A DNA stretch of 64,000 nt from Leptospira bandrabouensis. Lineage in GTDB: Bacteria > Spirochaetota > Leptospiria > Leptospirales > Leptospiraceae. Below the pieces are notes generated by a model. The model searched no databases. It saw only the letters and a program-made list of their open reading frames with translations, and had not been told where the DNA came from. The DNA lies in contig NZ_RQHT01000014.1 of assembly GCF_004770905.1 (NCBI RefSeq), forward strand, positions 186,001 to 250,000, read 5' to 3'. The first letter of the stretch is position 1; the number at the start of each line of letters is the position of its first letter. Below are positions 27,822 through 37,055 of the stretch, piece after piece. The translations under genes and the position numbers were made by a program.

Positions 27822-28622
27822 ATGATTTTGTGTATGCAGTTTTATATTTCAAAAACTTCCCTAATCATTGCGGCTTTTTGTTTTCCTATCTTAGCAGTAC
27901 CACTCAATCCTCCCAACATTACTTCCACGAGTCAATTGTTACCAAAGTCAAAAAAATACACTCCTCTATTAGCTATGGACGGGAAACTCAAAACCAGTTG
28001 GGTTGAAGGTGCAGCTGGTGAAGGGATTGGAGAATCTTTGCAAATCAAATACAAATCACCGATTAGTTTTCGTTCTCTTTCCATCTACAATGGATTTGGT
28101 GATCCCAAACTATGGGCCGCCAACAACCGAATCAAAAAATTAAAAATTTCTACCGAAGATGGAAACGAAGAAATTGTAACTTTGAAAGATAGTTTATCTC
28201 TTCAAATGATCGAATTCAAATCCGAACTTCGGGCAAAAGAAATCTCTCTAACAATCCAAGAAGTATATAAAGGAACCAATACGGAAAATACTGCCATTGC
28301 AGAAGTTTTATTCAATTCAGAACAAGCAGGTTCTGCTCTTATCCCTCCCAAAAATACTTGGGCCATTGGAAAATGGAAAACAAAATCCAATATTGCAAGG
28401 ATCCAACTCCATAATGATGGAACTTGTGAAATGGGATACGAAACTGCAAAGATGTTATGCACTTGGACAGAAAAAGGGGACAAAGTCATTGTTAGTTTAG
28501 AGGCAACACTTCCTCTCACAAATACAGATATTTTAGAAATCAAACGCAGAGGAAATCCAACTGATCCAATCCTTGAGATCAATGGAAAACATGAATTTAT
28601 TTCTAACAGAGATGGTGTTTAA
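27822..28622 (+). CDS. Exported discoidin/glycan-binding-like protein
   Basis: A 266-residue exported protein with a signal peptide (SLIIAAFCFPILAVP). Residues about 30-160 look like a discoidin or NADase-type glycan-binding beta-sandwich: STSQLLPKSKKYTPLLAMDGKLKTSWVEG is split over the usual 'set the stage for a bound sugar' loop, and ISFRSLSIYNGFGDPK follows. The C-terminal ~90 residues are a small beta-rich unit (GKWKTKSNIARIQLHNDGTC) resembling lipocalin-like or META-type repeats. No enzyme motif is seen. An ATG four codons in (27834) is an alternative start. Function: probably surface or periplasmic binding, by inference. Confidence 0.7.
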   Translation: MILCMQFYISKTSLIIAAFCFPILAVPLNPPNITSTSQLLPKSKKYTPLLAMDGKLKTSWVEGAAGEGIGESLQIKYKSPISFRSLSIYNGFGDPKLWAANNRIKKLKISTEDGNEEIVTLKDSLSLQMIEFKSELRAKEISLTIQEVYKGTNTENTAIAEVLFNSEQAGSALIPPKNTWAIGKWKTKSNIARIQLHNDGTCEMGYETAKMLCTWTEKGDKVIVSLEATLPLTNTDILEIKRRGNPTDPILEINGKHEFISNRDGV

Positions 28623-28643
28623 AAAAGGGATTTTTTGTTAAAA

Positions 28644-29795
28644 TCAATCCATCCAGGATAGCCAAATGGATTCTACCACGGAAGGTTCTTTTTCCTCCGT
28701 GGTTTCAAAATACAAAACCGTATTTTGGTATGGTTTTCCAGATAAATCTCTTACAGGTGTTAAGAGAATCAAACTAACACCTAATTCTTTTTCCAATCGA
28801 TTTAATGTAGACCATTCCTCTAAAGAACCTTGTTTCGGGTAAGGCAATATTAAAATTCCACTGACAGTATCTTTACCTGCATTTCGTTTTTTTCTAACTT
28901 CCCACAAAATTCTTCCAATCGAGTAACGAAAGTTAAATTCAGAGACAGGTTGAATTTGAGTCCTTCCTTCTTCCCTATACAAAAATCCATCAATCGCACA
29001 GGGACCTGAATATTCTTTTGGAACTAGTCCCTTGGTATCACGTACAAGATCCATGACAGGTGGTAAAAAGTGAGCCGAATAAGGAAGGTCTGTTCCACTG
29101 ATACGAATCCCTCGAAACACTCCTTCTTTATCGATGAGCATCGCGGTAGAAGTTAAATAAAAGAACTCTCCATCTAATACATCCCACAAAGTTGAAAAAT
29201 CAAAGAATCTTTCTTCTCCCACCCAAGACTCGGCAACGATGGGAAAACCAAAAAGTTTTTTGTTCACTTGGGACATCTTCCAGGAGTCTGATGGGGATTT
29301 AAAAATGATATGATTTCGACCAGCTAAACCAAATTCACTTTTAAGGACGATGGGAAGTTTTGCCTCTTCTAGTTCAGCAAACAAATGTTCTTCGGAAGTA
29401 ATTACCTTAGCTGGCAAAGGTGAGTGGTGTTTTCGAAAATCTAATTGAGTAATTTTGGAATTGAGATACCTTGAAGTTTCGATACGAATCGGATCTTCTT
29501 GAAGCCTACCTTCATACCATTCGTTCCGGCACCCCCATTCGACAAGAGTCACATCGCCAAGGAGTCCCCCTTCTAAAAACGGAGTCCCCGGAGTGAGTCC
29601 GGAGTCCTTCCAATGTTTGGAAAGTTCTGCGCTAGGCAATTCTTCCACGAGGACAAAGTCTTCTGGCCTTGAGATCGGAAAAAACATCTTCTCCAAACAA
29701 CGATTCCTCCTTTTCAGAGAGGAATCTAAATTTGGAGGATTCGAAGGTAATCTATACTCAAAAAGTGAGTCTAGATAATAGAGAGTTTTATCCAA
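28644..29795 (-). CDS. ATP-grasp-like protein
   Basis: A 383-residue soluble protein with features of an ATP-grasp ligase fold. The Lys-containing strand PIVLKSEFGLAGRNHIIF (about 152-169) matches the usual ATP-binding strand and glycine loop. GPCAIDGFLYREEGRTQIQP and VSEFNFRYSIGR (about 268-298) match the metal-binding Glu/Asn strand (E-x-N-x-R). The acceptor substrate is unknown. The start codon is TTG, placed immediately after the TGA of the upstream DegT-like gene, so the two are translated as a unit. The N-terminal 110 residues are not recognisable. Confidence in the fold is moderate and in the function low. Confidence 0.6.
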   Translation of the reverse strand: MDKTLYYLDSLFEYRLPSNPPNLDSSLKRRNRCLEKMFFPISRPEDFVLVEELPSAELSKHWKDSGLTPGTPFLEGGLLGDVTLVEWGCRNEWYEGRLQEDPIRIETSRYLNSKITQLDFRKHHSPLPAKVITSEEHLFAELEEAKLPIVLKSEFGLAGRNHIIFKSPSDSWKMSQVNKKLFGFPIVAESWVGEERFFDFSTLWDVLDGEFFYLTSTAMLIDKEGVFRGIRISGTDLPYSAHFLPPVMDLVRDTKGLVPKEYSGPCAIDGFLYREEGRTQIQPVSEFNFRYSIGRILWEVRKKRNAGKDTVSGILILPYPKQGSLEEWSTLNRLEKELGVSLILLTPVRDLSGKPYQNTVLYFETTEEKEPSVVESIWLSWMD

Positions 29796-30890
29796 TCAAT
29801 AGATGCGTCGGATGGCAGTGGCAATCCGTTGTACATTATCTTTTGTTAGGTTAGGATAAATAGGAATACAATGCCCTCTTTGGTAAAGACGTTCCGCATT
29901 GGGAAATTCCAAAGGATTTTCTTCCAACACTCGATGGATTGGTTCATCTACAGTTCTTTGAGTTCCAATATGAATCGACTTAAAATATCTTTGGATCTCT
30001 TCGTAGTTTTGGCCCGAAACAATGATAGGAAATCTTTGGAACGTATCTTCTGTTGGATTTTGAAAATAAGTTTCTAATCTAGAATTTTGAACTGCTTGTA
30101 AGTAAGCAGAAGCAATTTTTTTCTTACGTTCTAAAATCACACCGAGTTTAGAAAGTTGTTCGATTCCAAGTGCAGCTTGGTAATCCACCAAATTATAATC
30201 ATACTTTGGTTCACCAAAGTTACGTTTGGCGGATGATCCAGACTTATAGGATTTCACTGCATTCGAAAGAGAAAGTTCCGAAGTAATAATCATCGCACCG
30301 TTCCCAGTGGTGATGATATTTTCAGCACTAAGGCCACAAATCGCAATTTTAGATTGTTTGCCGACAGTAATGGTTTCAGAAGTGGCACCAATGGCTTCTG
30401 TAAAATCTTCTACGACTTCCAATCCTTCGATAGAATAATCGGAGAGACGAATGAGAGATCCAAAACTATGATCGAATAAAGCAAATTTCGCACCTGACTC
30501 ATTTTTTTTGCGAAGGAATTCTTCCGGACATGGGTGGAAAGAATTTCGTTTTAAATCCACAAGCACAGGTTTTGCTTGCAAAAGAAAAATGGCATCCAAA
30601 GCCGAAATGGGGGCATAACTAGAAAGTAAAACGGAGTCCCCTGCTTTTACACCTAACGCAAGTAAGGCCAAATGATACGCGGAGGTAAGGGAATTGGAAG
30701 AAACTGCGTATTTGATTTTAAATGTATGGCAAAACGTTTTTTCAAAACGTTCTACGATTTCACCGGTAGAAAGATGTTCTTCTACGAGACATTCCAAAAC
30801 CCCTTTCAGGTCTTCCCGAGATAGAGTCGGTTTAAAAAATTCGATATCTTTTTCTTTTCGAATAGGTCTTTGTATTGTTTCGGTGCTCAT
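29796..30890 (-). CDS. DegT/DnrJ/EryC1-family protein lacking the PLP lysine
   Basis: A 364-residue protein with the overall fold of sugar aminotransferases: KIKYAVSSNSLTSAYHLALLALG, DSVLLSSYAPISALDAI, and the C-terminal HCIPIYPNLTKDNVQRIATAI. The expected internal-aldimine lysine just before the TTGxGG turn is absent: the segment reads SAENIITTGNGAMI, with Glu190-Asn191 where Lys normally stands. Without it, transamination by the usual route is not possible. Lysine-less members are known (for example ColD, which uses His for a sugar dehydration). The gene is the first of a two-gene unit with the ATP-grasp-like gene. It is divergent from avtA with two copies of the 12-mer between them. Confidence 0.8.
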   Translation of the reverse strand: MSTETIQRPIRKEKDIEFFKPTLSREDLKGVLECLVEEHLSTGEIVERFEKTFCHTFKIKYAVSSNSLTSAYHLALLALGVKAGDSVLLSSYAPISALDAIFLLQAKPVLVDLKRNSFHPCPEEFLRKKNESGAKFALFDHSFGSLIRLSDYSIEGLEVVEDFTEAIGATSETITVGKQSKIAICGLSAENIITTGNGAMIITSELSLSNAVKSYKSGSSAKRNFGEPKYDYNLVDYQAALGIEQLSKLGVILERKKKIASAYLQAVQNSRLETYFQNPTEDTFQRFPIIVSGQNYEEIQRYFKSIHIGTQRTVDEPIHRVLEENPLEFPNAERLYQRGHCIPIYPNLTKDNVQRIATAIRRIY

Positions 30891-30908
30891 CCAACAGCAC
30901 TCCTCTAT

Positions 30909-30920
30909 ATTATGTCACTT
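30909..30920 (+). repeat. ATTATGTCACTT intergenic 12-mer, copy 4
   Basis: Exact copy in the promoter region between the divergent DegT-like gene (start 30890) and avtA (start about 31024). It is the first of a pair of direct copies 29 bases apart. Confidence 0.5.
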
Positions 30921-30937
30921 AAATAACCGATTTCTGA

Positions 30938-30949
30938 ATTATGTCACTT
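30938..30949 (+). repeat. ATTATGTCACTT intergenic 12-mer, copy 5
   Basis: Second exact copy in the same divergent intergenic region, in direct orientation with start-to-start spacing 29 bases. The spacing is close to three helical turns, which would place both on the same face of the DNA. Confidence 0.5.
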
Positions 30950-31023
30950 CATTTTTCGAAATGCGAACATAATTTTAAGATTCCTTTAGAAAAATGGTTC
31001 TGAATCGAGAAAGTCTGGTGAAT

Positions 31024-32298
31024 ATGACGCCCATGACGGATTCTTTTGCTTCTCTTTGGGCCAGCCGCCTCCGCCAAAACCAGGGAATTCGTTCTCTCAT
31101 GGAAGATTTAGGCCAAGTCACGGGACACCCTGACGAAATCCTACTCGGGGGTGGAAATCCCGCTCATATTCCCGAAGCCGAAGAAATTTTTGCTACCTGT
31201 TTTCAAACCTTAGCCAATGACCCGAACCTTACTGCACTTCTAGGAGACTACCAAGCTCCGATTGGAAATGACCGTTTCCGTTCGCTAGCGGCAGAGTATC
31301 TTTCTCCGCATTTAGGTGCCAAACTTACAAAAGATAATATTGCTTTTTTTAACGGCAGCCAAAATGCCTACTCCTATCTACTCAACATTCATTCGGGAAA
31401 AATGGCTGATGGCAGTTTCAAAAAAATCCTTTTTCCCATAGTCCCAGAATATATTGGTTATGCGGACCAAACCATCGAAGCCGATACTTTTTTGGCAAAC
31501 GCACCCGATGTGATCCCAACAGGAAACCATAGATTTCGTTATGGATTTAACAAAGAAAACTTTGATCTCTCAAACATTGGTTGTGTGGTTATGTCAAGGC
31601 CCACAAACCCAACGGGAAATATTTTTCCAATTGAAGACATTCAATGGATTGAAGAAAGAACCCAAAAAAAATCAATCCCACTTCTTATTGACCTAGCTTA
31701 TGGAAATCCATTCCCCAACCTCATTGCAACCGAAGAACCTATCCATTACGCCGAAGGAAGAACTCTGTCTTTAAGTTTCTCCAAAATTGGTCTGCCTGGA
31801 GTTCGTTTGGGTATCATCATCTCCAATCCGGATACCATTGAAACTCTTTCCTCTTATGCGGCCGTTGGAAACTTAGCTGTGGGAAACCTCGGTGTATATA
31901 TGATGGAGATCCTTTTTCGAAAAAATATCCTTCCCGATCTTGCAAAAAACGTCTTACGTCCGTTCTATGAAAAAAAGTTGGAACTTGCTATTTCGATCTT
32001 TGAATCAGAATTTAAAAAGTCGGGAGTGGAGTATGAAATTCACGATCCTTTGGGTGGATTTTTTCTTTGGATTCGTTTTCCGAATCTTTCCATATCAAAT
32101 CACAAACTTTACCACCTTTGTAAAGATAAACGGCTCTTTATAGTTTCTGGTCATTATTTCTTTCCGGGATTAAACTCAGATTTTTCCCACACCAAAGAAT
32201 GCATACGTTTGACATATTGCCGTAAGGAAGAAGAATTAGCCAGGGGAGCCCATATCCTTGCAAAAATTGTGGCTTCACACCAGGCAAAATCCAAATGA
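31024..32298 (+). CDS. avtA: Valine--pyruvate aminotransferase
   Basis: A fold-type I PLP aminotransferase that interconverts valine/pyruvate with 2-oxoisovalerate/alanine. The 424-residue protein matches AvtA: NQGIRSLMEDLG, EILLGGGNPAHIPEAE, FFNGSQNAYSYLL, SRPTNPTGN and the PLP-binding Lys254 in LSFSKIGLPGVRLG. A late arginine in CIRLTYCR would bind the carboxylate. I start at 31024 by analogy with the short N-terminus of AvtA; an in-frame ATG at 30994 adds ten residues. The stop overlaps the next gene as ATGA. Upstream lies the paired 12-mer also found near ilvC, another valine-pathway gene. Confidence 0.9.
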   Translation: MTPMTDSFASLWASRLRQNQGIRSLMEDLGQVTGHPDEILLGGGNPAHIPEAEEIFATCFQTLANDPNLTALLGDYQAPIGNDRFRSLAAEYLSPHLGAKLTKDNIAFFNGSQNAYSYLLNIHSGKMADGSFKKILFPIVPEYIGYADQTIEADTFLANAPDVIPTGNHRFRYGFNKENFDLSNIGCVVMSRPTNPTGNIFPIEDIQWIEERTQKKSIPLLIDLAYGNPFPNLIATEEPIHYAEGRTLSLSFSKIGLPGVRLGIIISNPDTIETLSSYAAVGNLAVGNLGVYMMEILFRKNILPDLAKNVLRPFYEKKLELAISIFESEFKKSGVEYEIHDPLGGFFLWIRFPNLSISNHKLYHLCKDKRLFIVSGHYFFPGLNSDFSHTKECIRLTYCRKEEELARGAHILAKIVASHQAKSK

Positions 32299-34613
32299 GT
32301 GAAGACAACTTTGATCTATCAGACACAGTCGTAGAGAATCCGTCTGCCAAAGAGGAAACAACTTCCGATAGACCATCCGCACAATCCTATATCTTTTTGT
32401 CTGATTCCGTAGGCAGTCTAACACCTACAGCACGTTGTATCCTGGATGAACTCAAAGACTGGCACAAACGTTTAGAAAAACACGGATCCAAAGAAAAACA
32501 CGCATCCTATTTGCTGACTGTAGACAAACTTCCCGAAGCTCTTGGAAAGTATACAAACCTAGGAACCCAAGGTCGTACAGAAAATTCCATTTACCATGCA
32601 CTGCGTCAAATTTTGGACATTGACCACAGAGGCCAAAACAGAGCCGCTTATGCCTACCCATATCTCATTCGAAATGGTAGCAAAATCGCTTCTAAAATTG
32701 CTCTCGTTGCACCACAAAACGAAAATAAAACGGATACTCAACCTTACAGGCAAGCTTGTTTTCGATTTTCTCAAGACCTAATCAAAGTACTTTTAGATAA
32801 CCGAGCTAAAAAAGGAAGGAATTGGGATGAAGAAAATCCAGGTTCCTTACTTTTGCAAAAGAACAAAGAAGGCAATACTTGGCTTTATCCAAAACTTGGA
32901 TCTCTGGAAGCAGAAATTTCCTCTCTGGTTCGAAAAGGTTTTGGAAATTTACCTTATATTCCCATGCCGGATTTTCTCCAAGACTTCACTGAATTTGCAA
33001 GAGAACAAAACTTAGCACTTCCTATTTTAGCCGATTACCATATTGTGATTGATGAGCTAAATATTTTACCTGATGGAAGTTTCAAACGTTTGCCAGAAGT
33101 GGTGAACCAAATCCTTGCTCATATGAATGGATTGGAGCATTTTACAAAAGACCAACTCACCAAACTTGCGAAAGACGCAAAATACGAATCTTTCCTGGCT
33201 ACTTTTAGCGATTATTTATCTAAACCAAAATTTTCTTCTTTGGAATCAAAAATGAATCCAGAGGAAGAAGTAAAAAAGTTTTTATCCATCATTGAAAACT
33301 TTCCTTATCCTATGGAAAAAGGAAACAGATCTTTATCAGTAAAAGAAACTATTGAACTGAGTGTGAAAATTTTAAAAAGACTCTCGGAAGAAAAAGGATC
33401 GGTTCTCACTCGGAAAGATGATAACATTTATGGTACAGTTAAAAATGCAGTCATCGCAAAAATTCCTGAACATACAAAAAATCATAATACACTACTAAGA
33501 ATTGATTTTGAAGAAGAAGTCGCAAAAGCGGGAATCACTTCCGAAGAAAAAGCAAACGAATACATCAAACGTTTGAAAGACGATGTATTTTCCGATCATT
33601 CTTATTATGAAGAAAAACTTCCCGATGGAAGATCTGTTTATTATGTTGTGGACCATGGTTATATGGCTGCTGTCATCCACAAACTTGCCTTTGAAGGAAG
33701 GACCAATCCCGAATTCAAAAAACAATTGAGTTATGCAAAAATCATCAACCATAAACTTTTAAATCCTAAACATCCAGAACTCAATAACAAACTAAAACCT
33801 GAGTTAATTGCCAAACTCAATGCCGATGTCAAAAATATGGAAGTGGAAGAATTGGAAAAAGAAAGGTCCAATGAAATTCGCTCTCGTTTCAATGTAGTTC
33901 CTGGAATTTTAACTTTTGTAGTTAGCACACTTATTTTTATCACAGGAGCTTACTACCTTCGTTCTGCGATGCCAATTTTCTTTGGGGTTCCTTTCTCTGT
34001 TGTTCTCGGATTTATGGCTGCCATTTATTTCAGAGAAAAATCTACAGAAGAGATCCGAGAAGATATCAAAAACTCAGGAAAATTTTCTGGGATTGGAGAT
34101 TGGGGTAAACCTACTTATCAATCTAGCTCCTCTTCTTCCTACGAGGAGGAAGCGGAAACTAACAAAAAAGACGAAAAACTTTCTAATATCTATAAAGCCG
34201 CCGATAACTTCGTATTTCCCAAACGGTTCAATAAAATCACCGACAAAGTTTTGGATCCTAAATCTTTACGATCTCGAATTTACGAAAACTTAGACAATAT
34301 CAAACGAAACAACATGACCTTGGGAAAAGAGAAAGATAACGACAAAGTTGCTTCGACTGTAGAATATGCGGTATTACAATCTGTTTCTACTATAGTCATC
34401 CCAGACGATGTTGCGATTCGGGATCTGCCGAACACCATTCTCATCAACCGAAATGATATGAAGTCAGCACTCTTTCGTGGTCAACTTGCCGATCACTACA
34501 GAGAGGAAATGAACAAAAAGAAGTTCGATAAAAAATTGGTTAAGTACTACACCTACCTTATTAACACGATTGAGATGGAGTATTATAAATACTTACCGAA
34601 AAAACGCGTTTAA
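32295..34613 (+). CDS. Large hypothetical protein with two central-to-late membrane helices
   Basis: A 772-residue protein I do not recognise. It opens with an acidic, probably disordered stretch (about 1-40). A long, mostly helical soluble region (about 45-525) follows, with a DxxxPxLxNxxL-free, lysine-rich character. Two adjacent membrane helices (about 533-555, VVPGILTFVVSTLIFITGAYYL; and about 558-579) come next. After a serine-rich linker with SSSSSS (about 612), a charged C-terminal region (about 640-772) ends KKRV. Both long soluble parts would face the same side, most likely the cytoplasm. The ATG overlaps the avtA stop, so it is translated with avtA, although no biochemical link is apparent. 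Confidence 0.75.
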   Translation: MSEDNFDLSDTVVENPSAKEETTSDRPSAQSYIFLSDSVGSLTPTARCILDELKDWHKRLEKHGSKEKHASYLLTVDKLPEALGKYTNLGTQGRTENSIYHALRQILDIDHRGQNRAAYAYPYLIRNGSKIASKIALVAPQNENKTDTQPYRQACFRFSQDLIKVLLDNRAKKGRNWDEENPGSLLLQKNKEGNTWLYPKLGSLEAEISSLVRKGFGNLPYIPMPDFLQDFTEFAREQNLALPILADYHIVIDELNILPDGSFKRLPEVVNQILAHMNGLEHFTKDQLTKLAKDAKYESFLATFSDYLSKPKFSSLESKMNPEEEVKKFLSIIENFPYPMEKGNRSLSVKETIELSVKILKRLSEEKGSVLTRKDDNIYGTVKNAVIAKIPEHTKNHNTLLRIDFEEEVAKAGITSEEKANEYIKRLKDDVFSDHSYYEEKLPDGRSVYYVVDHGYMAAVIHKLAFEGRTNPEFKKQLSYAKIINHKLLNPKHPELNNKLKPELIAKLNADVKNMEVEELEKERSNEIRSRFNVVPGILTFVVSTLIFITGAYYLRSAMPIFFGVPFSVVLGFMAAIYFREKSTEEIREDIKNSGKFSGIGDWGKPTYQSSSSSSYEEEAETNKKDEKLSNIYKAADNFVFPKRFNKITDKVLDPKSLRSRIYENLDNIKRNNMTLGKEKDNDKVASTVEYAVLQSVSTIVIPDDVAIRDLPNTILINRNDMKSALFRGQLADHYREEMNKKKFDKKLVKYYTYLINTIEMEYYKYLPKKRV

Positions 34614-34662
34614 ATACTAAAATTATTTGATTCTTAAGTGGTCACTCTTCCTATGGAGTGTG

Positions 34663-36927
34663 ATGTATCAAAACGGTATCGTACAATTTCCTATCATCAT
34701 TATCGATGAAGATTTTCGTTCTGAAAATGCCAGCGGTCTTGGCATTCGAGCTATTGCAAAGGCCTTAGAAGGCGAAGGAATCGAAGTTCTGGGTGTGACC
34801 AGCTACGGAGATTTGACGAGTTTTGTGCAACAACAGAGTCGGGCCTGTGGATTCATTCTCTCCATCGACGATGAAGAGTTCACTCCAGAAACAGAAGGCG
34901 AGGTTCCCGATGCTCTTCGCCAACTGAAAGATTTTGTGACACAAGTGCGTCATAGAAACGCCGATATACCTCTGTTCCTTTACGGAGAAACAAGAACCAG
35001 TCGTCACATTCCCAATAGCATTTTAAAAGAATTACATGGCTTCATTCATATGTTTGAAGACACACCTGAATTTATGGCGCGTGCCATTCATAGAGAAGTT
35101 AAAACTTACTTAGACAGTTTGCCTCCTCCTTTCTTTCGTGCCTTAACCCAATATGCGCATGATGGAAGTTATAGTTGGCATTGCCCTGGTCACTCTGGCG
35201 GAGTTGCTTTTTTAAAAAGCCCTGTAGGGCAAATGTTCCACCAATTTTTTGGAGAGAACATGTTAAGAGCTGACGTTTGTAATGCGGTGGATGAACTAGG
35301 TCAACTTCTAGACCATACTGGCCCCATTTCTGCCAGTGAAAGAAACGCTGCACGGATTTTCCAATGTGATAGTTTGTATTTTGTAACCAATGGAACTTCC
35401 ACTTCTAATAAAATTGTTTGGCATAGTACGGTTGCCCCTGGCGACGTTGTGATTGTTGATCGCAACTGTCATAAAAGTATATTACATGCTATTACAATGA
35501 CAGGAGCCATTCCTGTTTTTTTAATGCCTACAAGAAACCATTTTGGGATCATCGGCCCAATTCCCAAATCCGAATTCAAATGGGAAAACATTCAGAAAAA
35601 AATCGCGGAACATCCTTTTGCAAAAGAAGTAAAAGGGAACCCAAGAATTCTAACCATTACACAAAGTACTTACGACGGAATTTTATACAATGTCGAAGAC
35701 ATCAAATCTGAGTTAGATGGAAAAATTTCAACCTTACACTTTGATGAAGCATGGCTTCCACATGCATCCTTCCACCGTTTTTATACTGGAATGCATGCCA
35801 TTGGGTCAGACAGACCACGTCCGAAAGAAAGTATGATCTTTTCTACCCAGTCCACACATAAACTTCTGGCAGGCCTTTCTCAAGCAAGCCAGATCCTAGT
35901 GCAAAACAGTGAAAAAGAAACTCTGGATAGAAACCTTTTTAATGAAGCATTTTTAATGCATACAAGCACTAGTCCACAGTATGCCATCATCGCTTCTTGT
36001 GATGTGGCAGCGGCCATGATGGAAGCTCCTGGTGGAAATGCCCTCGTGGAAGAATCTATTGAAGAAGCCCTCGATTTCCGTAGAGCCATGCGGAAAGTGG
36101 GTTTGGAACTAGAAGAAGATTGGTGGTTTAGTGTTTGGGGACCAGAGGCACTTGCAGACGAAGGTGCTGGAGAAAGAGACGAATGGATTCTCAAAGCCAA
36201 TGACCGTTGGCATGGGTTTGGTGACATTGCGGAAGGCTTTAATATGCTCGATCCTATCAAAGCAACTGTCATCACACCAGGTATGAGTGTGGAAGGAGAA
36301 TTTGCTGATTGGGGAATCCCTGCTCTCATTCTCACGAAGTACTTAGCAGAACACGGAATCATTGTAGAAAAAACAGGACTCTATAGTTTCTTTATCATGT
36401 TCACCATTGGAATCACAAAAGGTCGATGGAATACAATGGTCACCGAATTACAACAGTTCAAAGATGATTATGATTCCAACCAACCACTTTGGCGTGTGAT
36501 GCCAAAATTTACGGCTGCTTATCCTAAATACGACCGCATTGGACTACGTGATCTTTGCCAATCGATGCATGAAGTCTATAGGGCAAACAACATTTCCCAC
36601 CTAACAACGGAGATGTATCTTAGCCCCATGATCCCTGCAATGAAACCTTCGGAAGCATTTTCAAAAATGGCACACCGTGACATTGAAAGAGTTCCGATTG
36701 ATGAATTGGAAGGACGAATCACTTCTGTGTTATTAACACCGTATCCTCCAGGAATTCCACTTCTCATTCCTGGAGAAAAGTTCAACATGACCATCATTCG
36801 CTACTTACAATTTGCAAGGGAGTTCAACTCTAAGTTCCCAGGTTTTGAAACCGATATCCACGGTCTTGTGGAAGAAAAATCAGAATCTGGTATATTAACT
36901 TATTATGTGGATTGTGTATCCGAATAA
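34663..36927 (+). CDS. Arginine/lysine/ornithine decarboxylase (AdiA-like, PLP)
   Basis: A 754-residue group III PLP decarboxylase of the biodegradative/acid-resistance type. The N-terminal wing is a receiver-like domain (about 1-125: PIIIIDEDFRSENASGLGIRAIAKAL). The catalytic domain has HCPGHSGGVAF, the STSTSNKIVWHS cofactor segment, LHFDEAWLPHA with the PLP-ring Asp, and the Schiff-base Lys400 in QSTHKLLAGLSQ. The closing FPGFETDIHGL matches arginine decarboxylase AdiA, as does the length (about 755). I favour arginine as substrate but cannot exclude lysine. The start with GGAG four bases upstream was chosen; the frame is open 12 codons further. Confidence 0.88.
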   Translation: MYQNGIVQFPIIIIDEDFRSENASGLGIRAIAKALEGEGIEVLGVTSYGDLTSFVQQQSRACGFILSIDDEEFTPETEGEVPDALRQLKDFVTQVRHRNADIPLFLYGETRTSRHIPNSILKELHGFIHMFEDTPEFMARAIHREVKTYLDSLPPPFFRALTQYAHDGSYSWHCPGHSGGVAFLKSPVGQMFHQFFGENMLRADVCNAVDELGQLLDHTGPISASERNAARIFQCDSLYFVTNGTSTSNKIVWHSTVAPGDVVIVDRNCHKSILHAITMTGAIPVFLMPTRNHFGIIGPIPKSEFKWENIQKKIAEHPFAKEVKGNPRILTITQSTYDGILYNVEDIKSELDGKISTLHFDEAWLPHASFHRFYTGMHAIGSDRPRPKESMIFSTQSTHKLLAGLSQASQILVQNSEKETLDRNLFNEAFLMHTSTSPQYAIIASCDVAAAMMEAPGGNALVEESIEEALDFRRAMRKVGLELEEDWWFSVWGPEALADEGAGERDEWILKANDRWHGFGDIAEGFNMLDPIKATVITPGMSVEGEFADWGIPALILTKYLAEHGIIVEKTGLYSFFIMFTIGITKGRWNTMVTELQQFKDDYDSNQPLWRVMPKFTAAYPKYDRIGLRDLCQSMHEVYRANNISHLTTEMYLSPMIPAMKPSEAFSKMAHRDIERVPIDELEGRITSVLLTPYPPGIPLLIPGEKFNMTIIRYLQFAREFNSKFPGFETDIHGLVEEKSESGILTYYVDCVSE

Positions 36928-36940
36928 CAAAGATTACGAG

Positions 36941-36982
36941 CCAATTCCAGACAAACGAATCTGAGTCTGGGATTGGATTTTA
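36941..36982 (+). terminator. Putative terminator hairpin after decarboxylase gene
   Basis: Arms CCAATTCCAGAC (36941-36952) and GTCTGGGATTGG (36965-36976) pair over 12 positions with one G-T, around a 12-base loop, and are followed by ATTTTAG. The T-run is short, so termination would be modest. It lies 14 bases after the decarboxylase stop. Confidence 0.55.
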
Positions 36983-37055
36983 GTAACAATAACGTCAACG
37001 GTAACAACAGTGTAAACGGATTCTAAGCTAAAAGAATCACTTTTGTTCCAAATGT

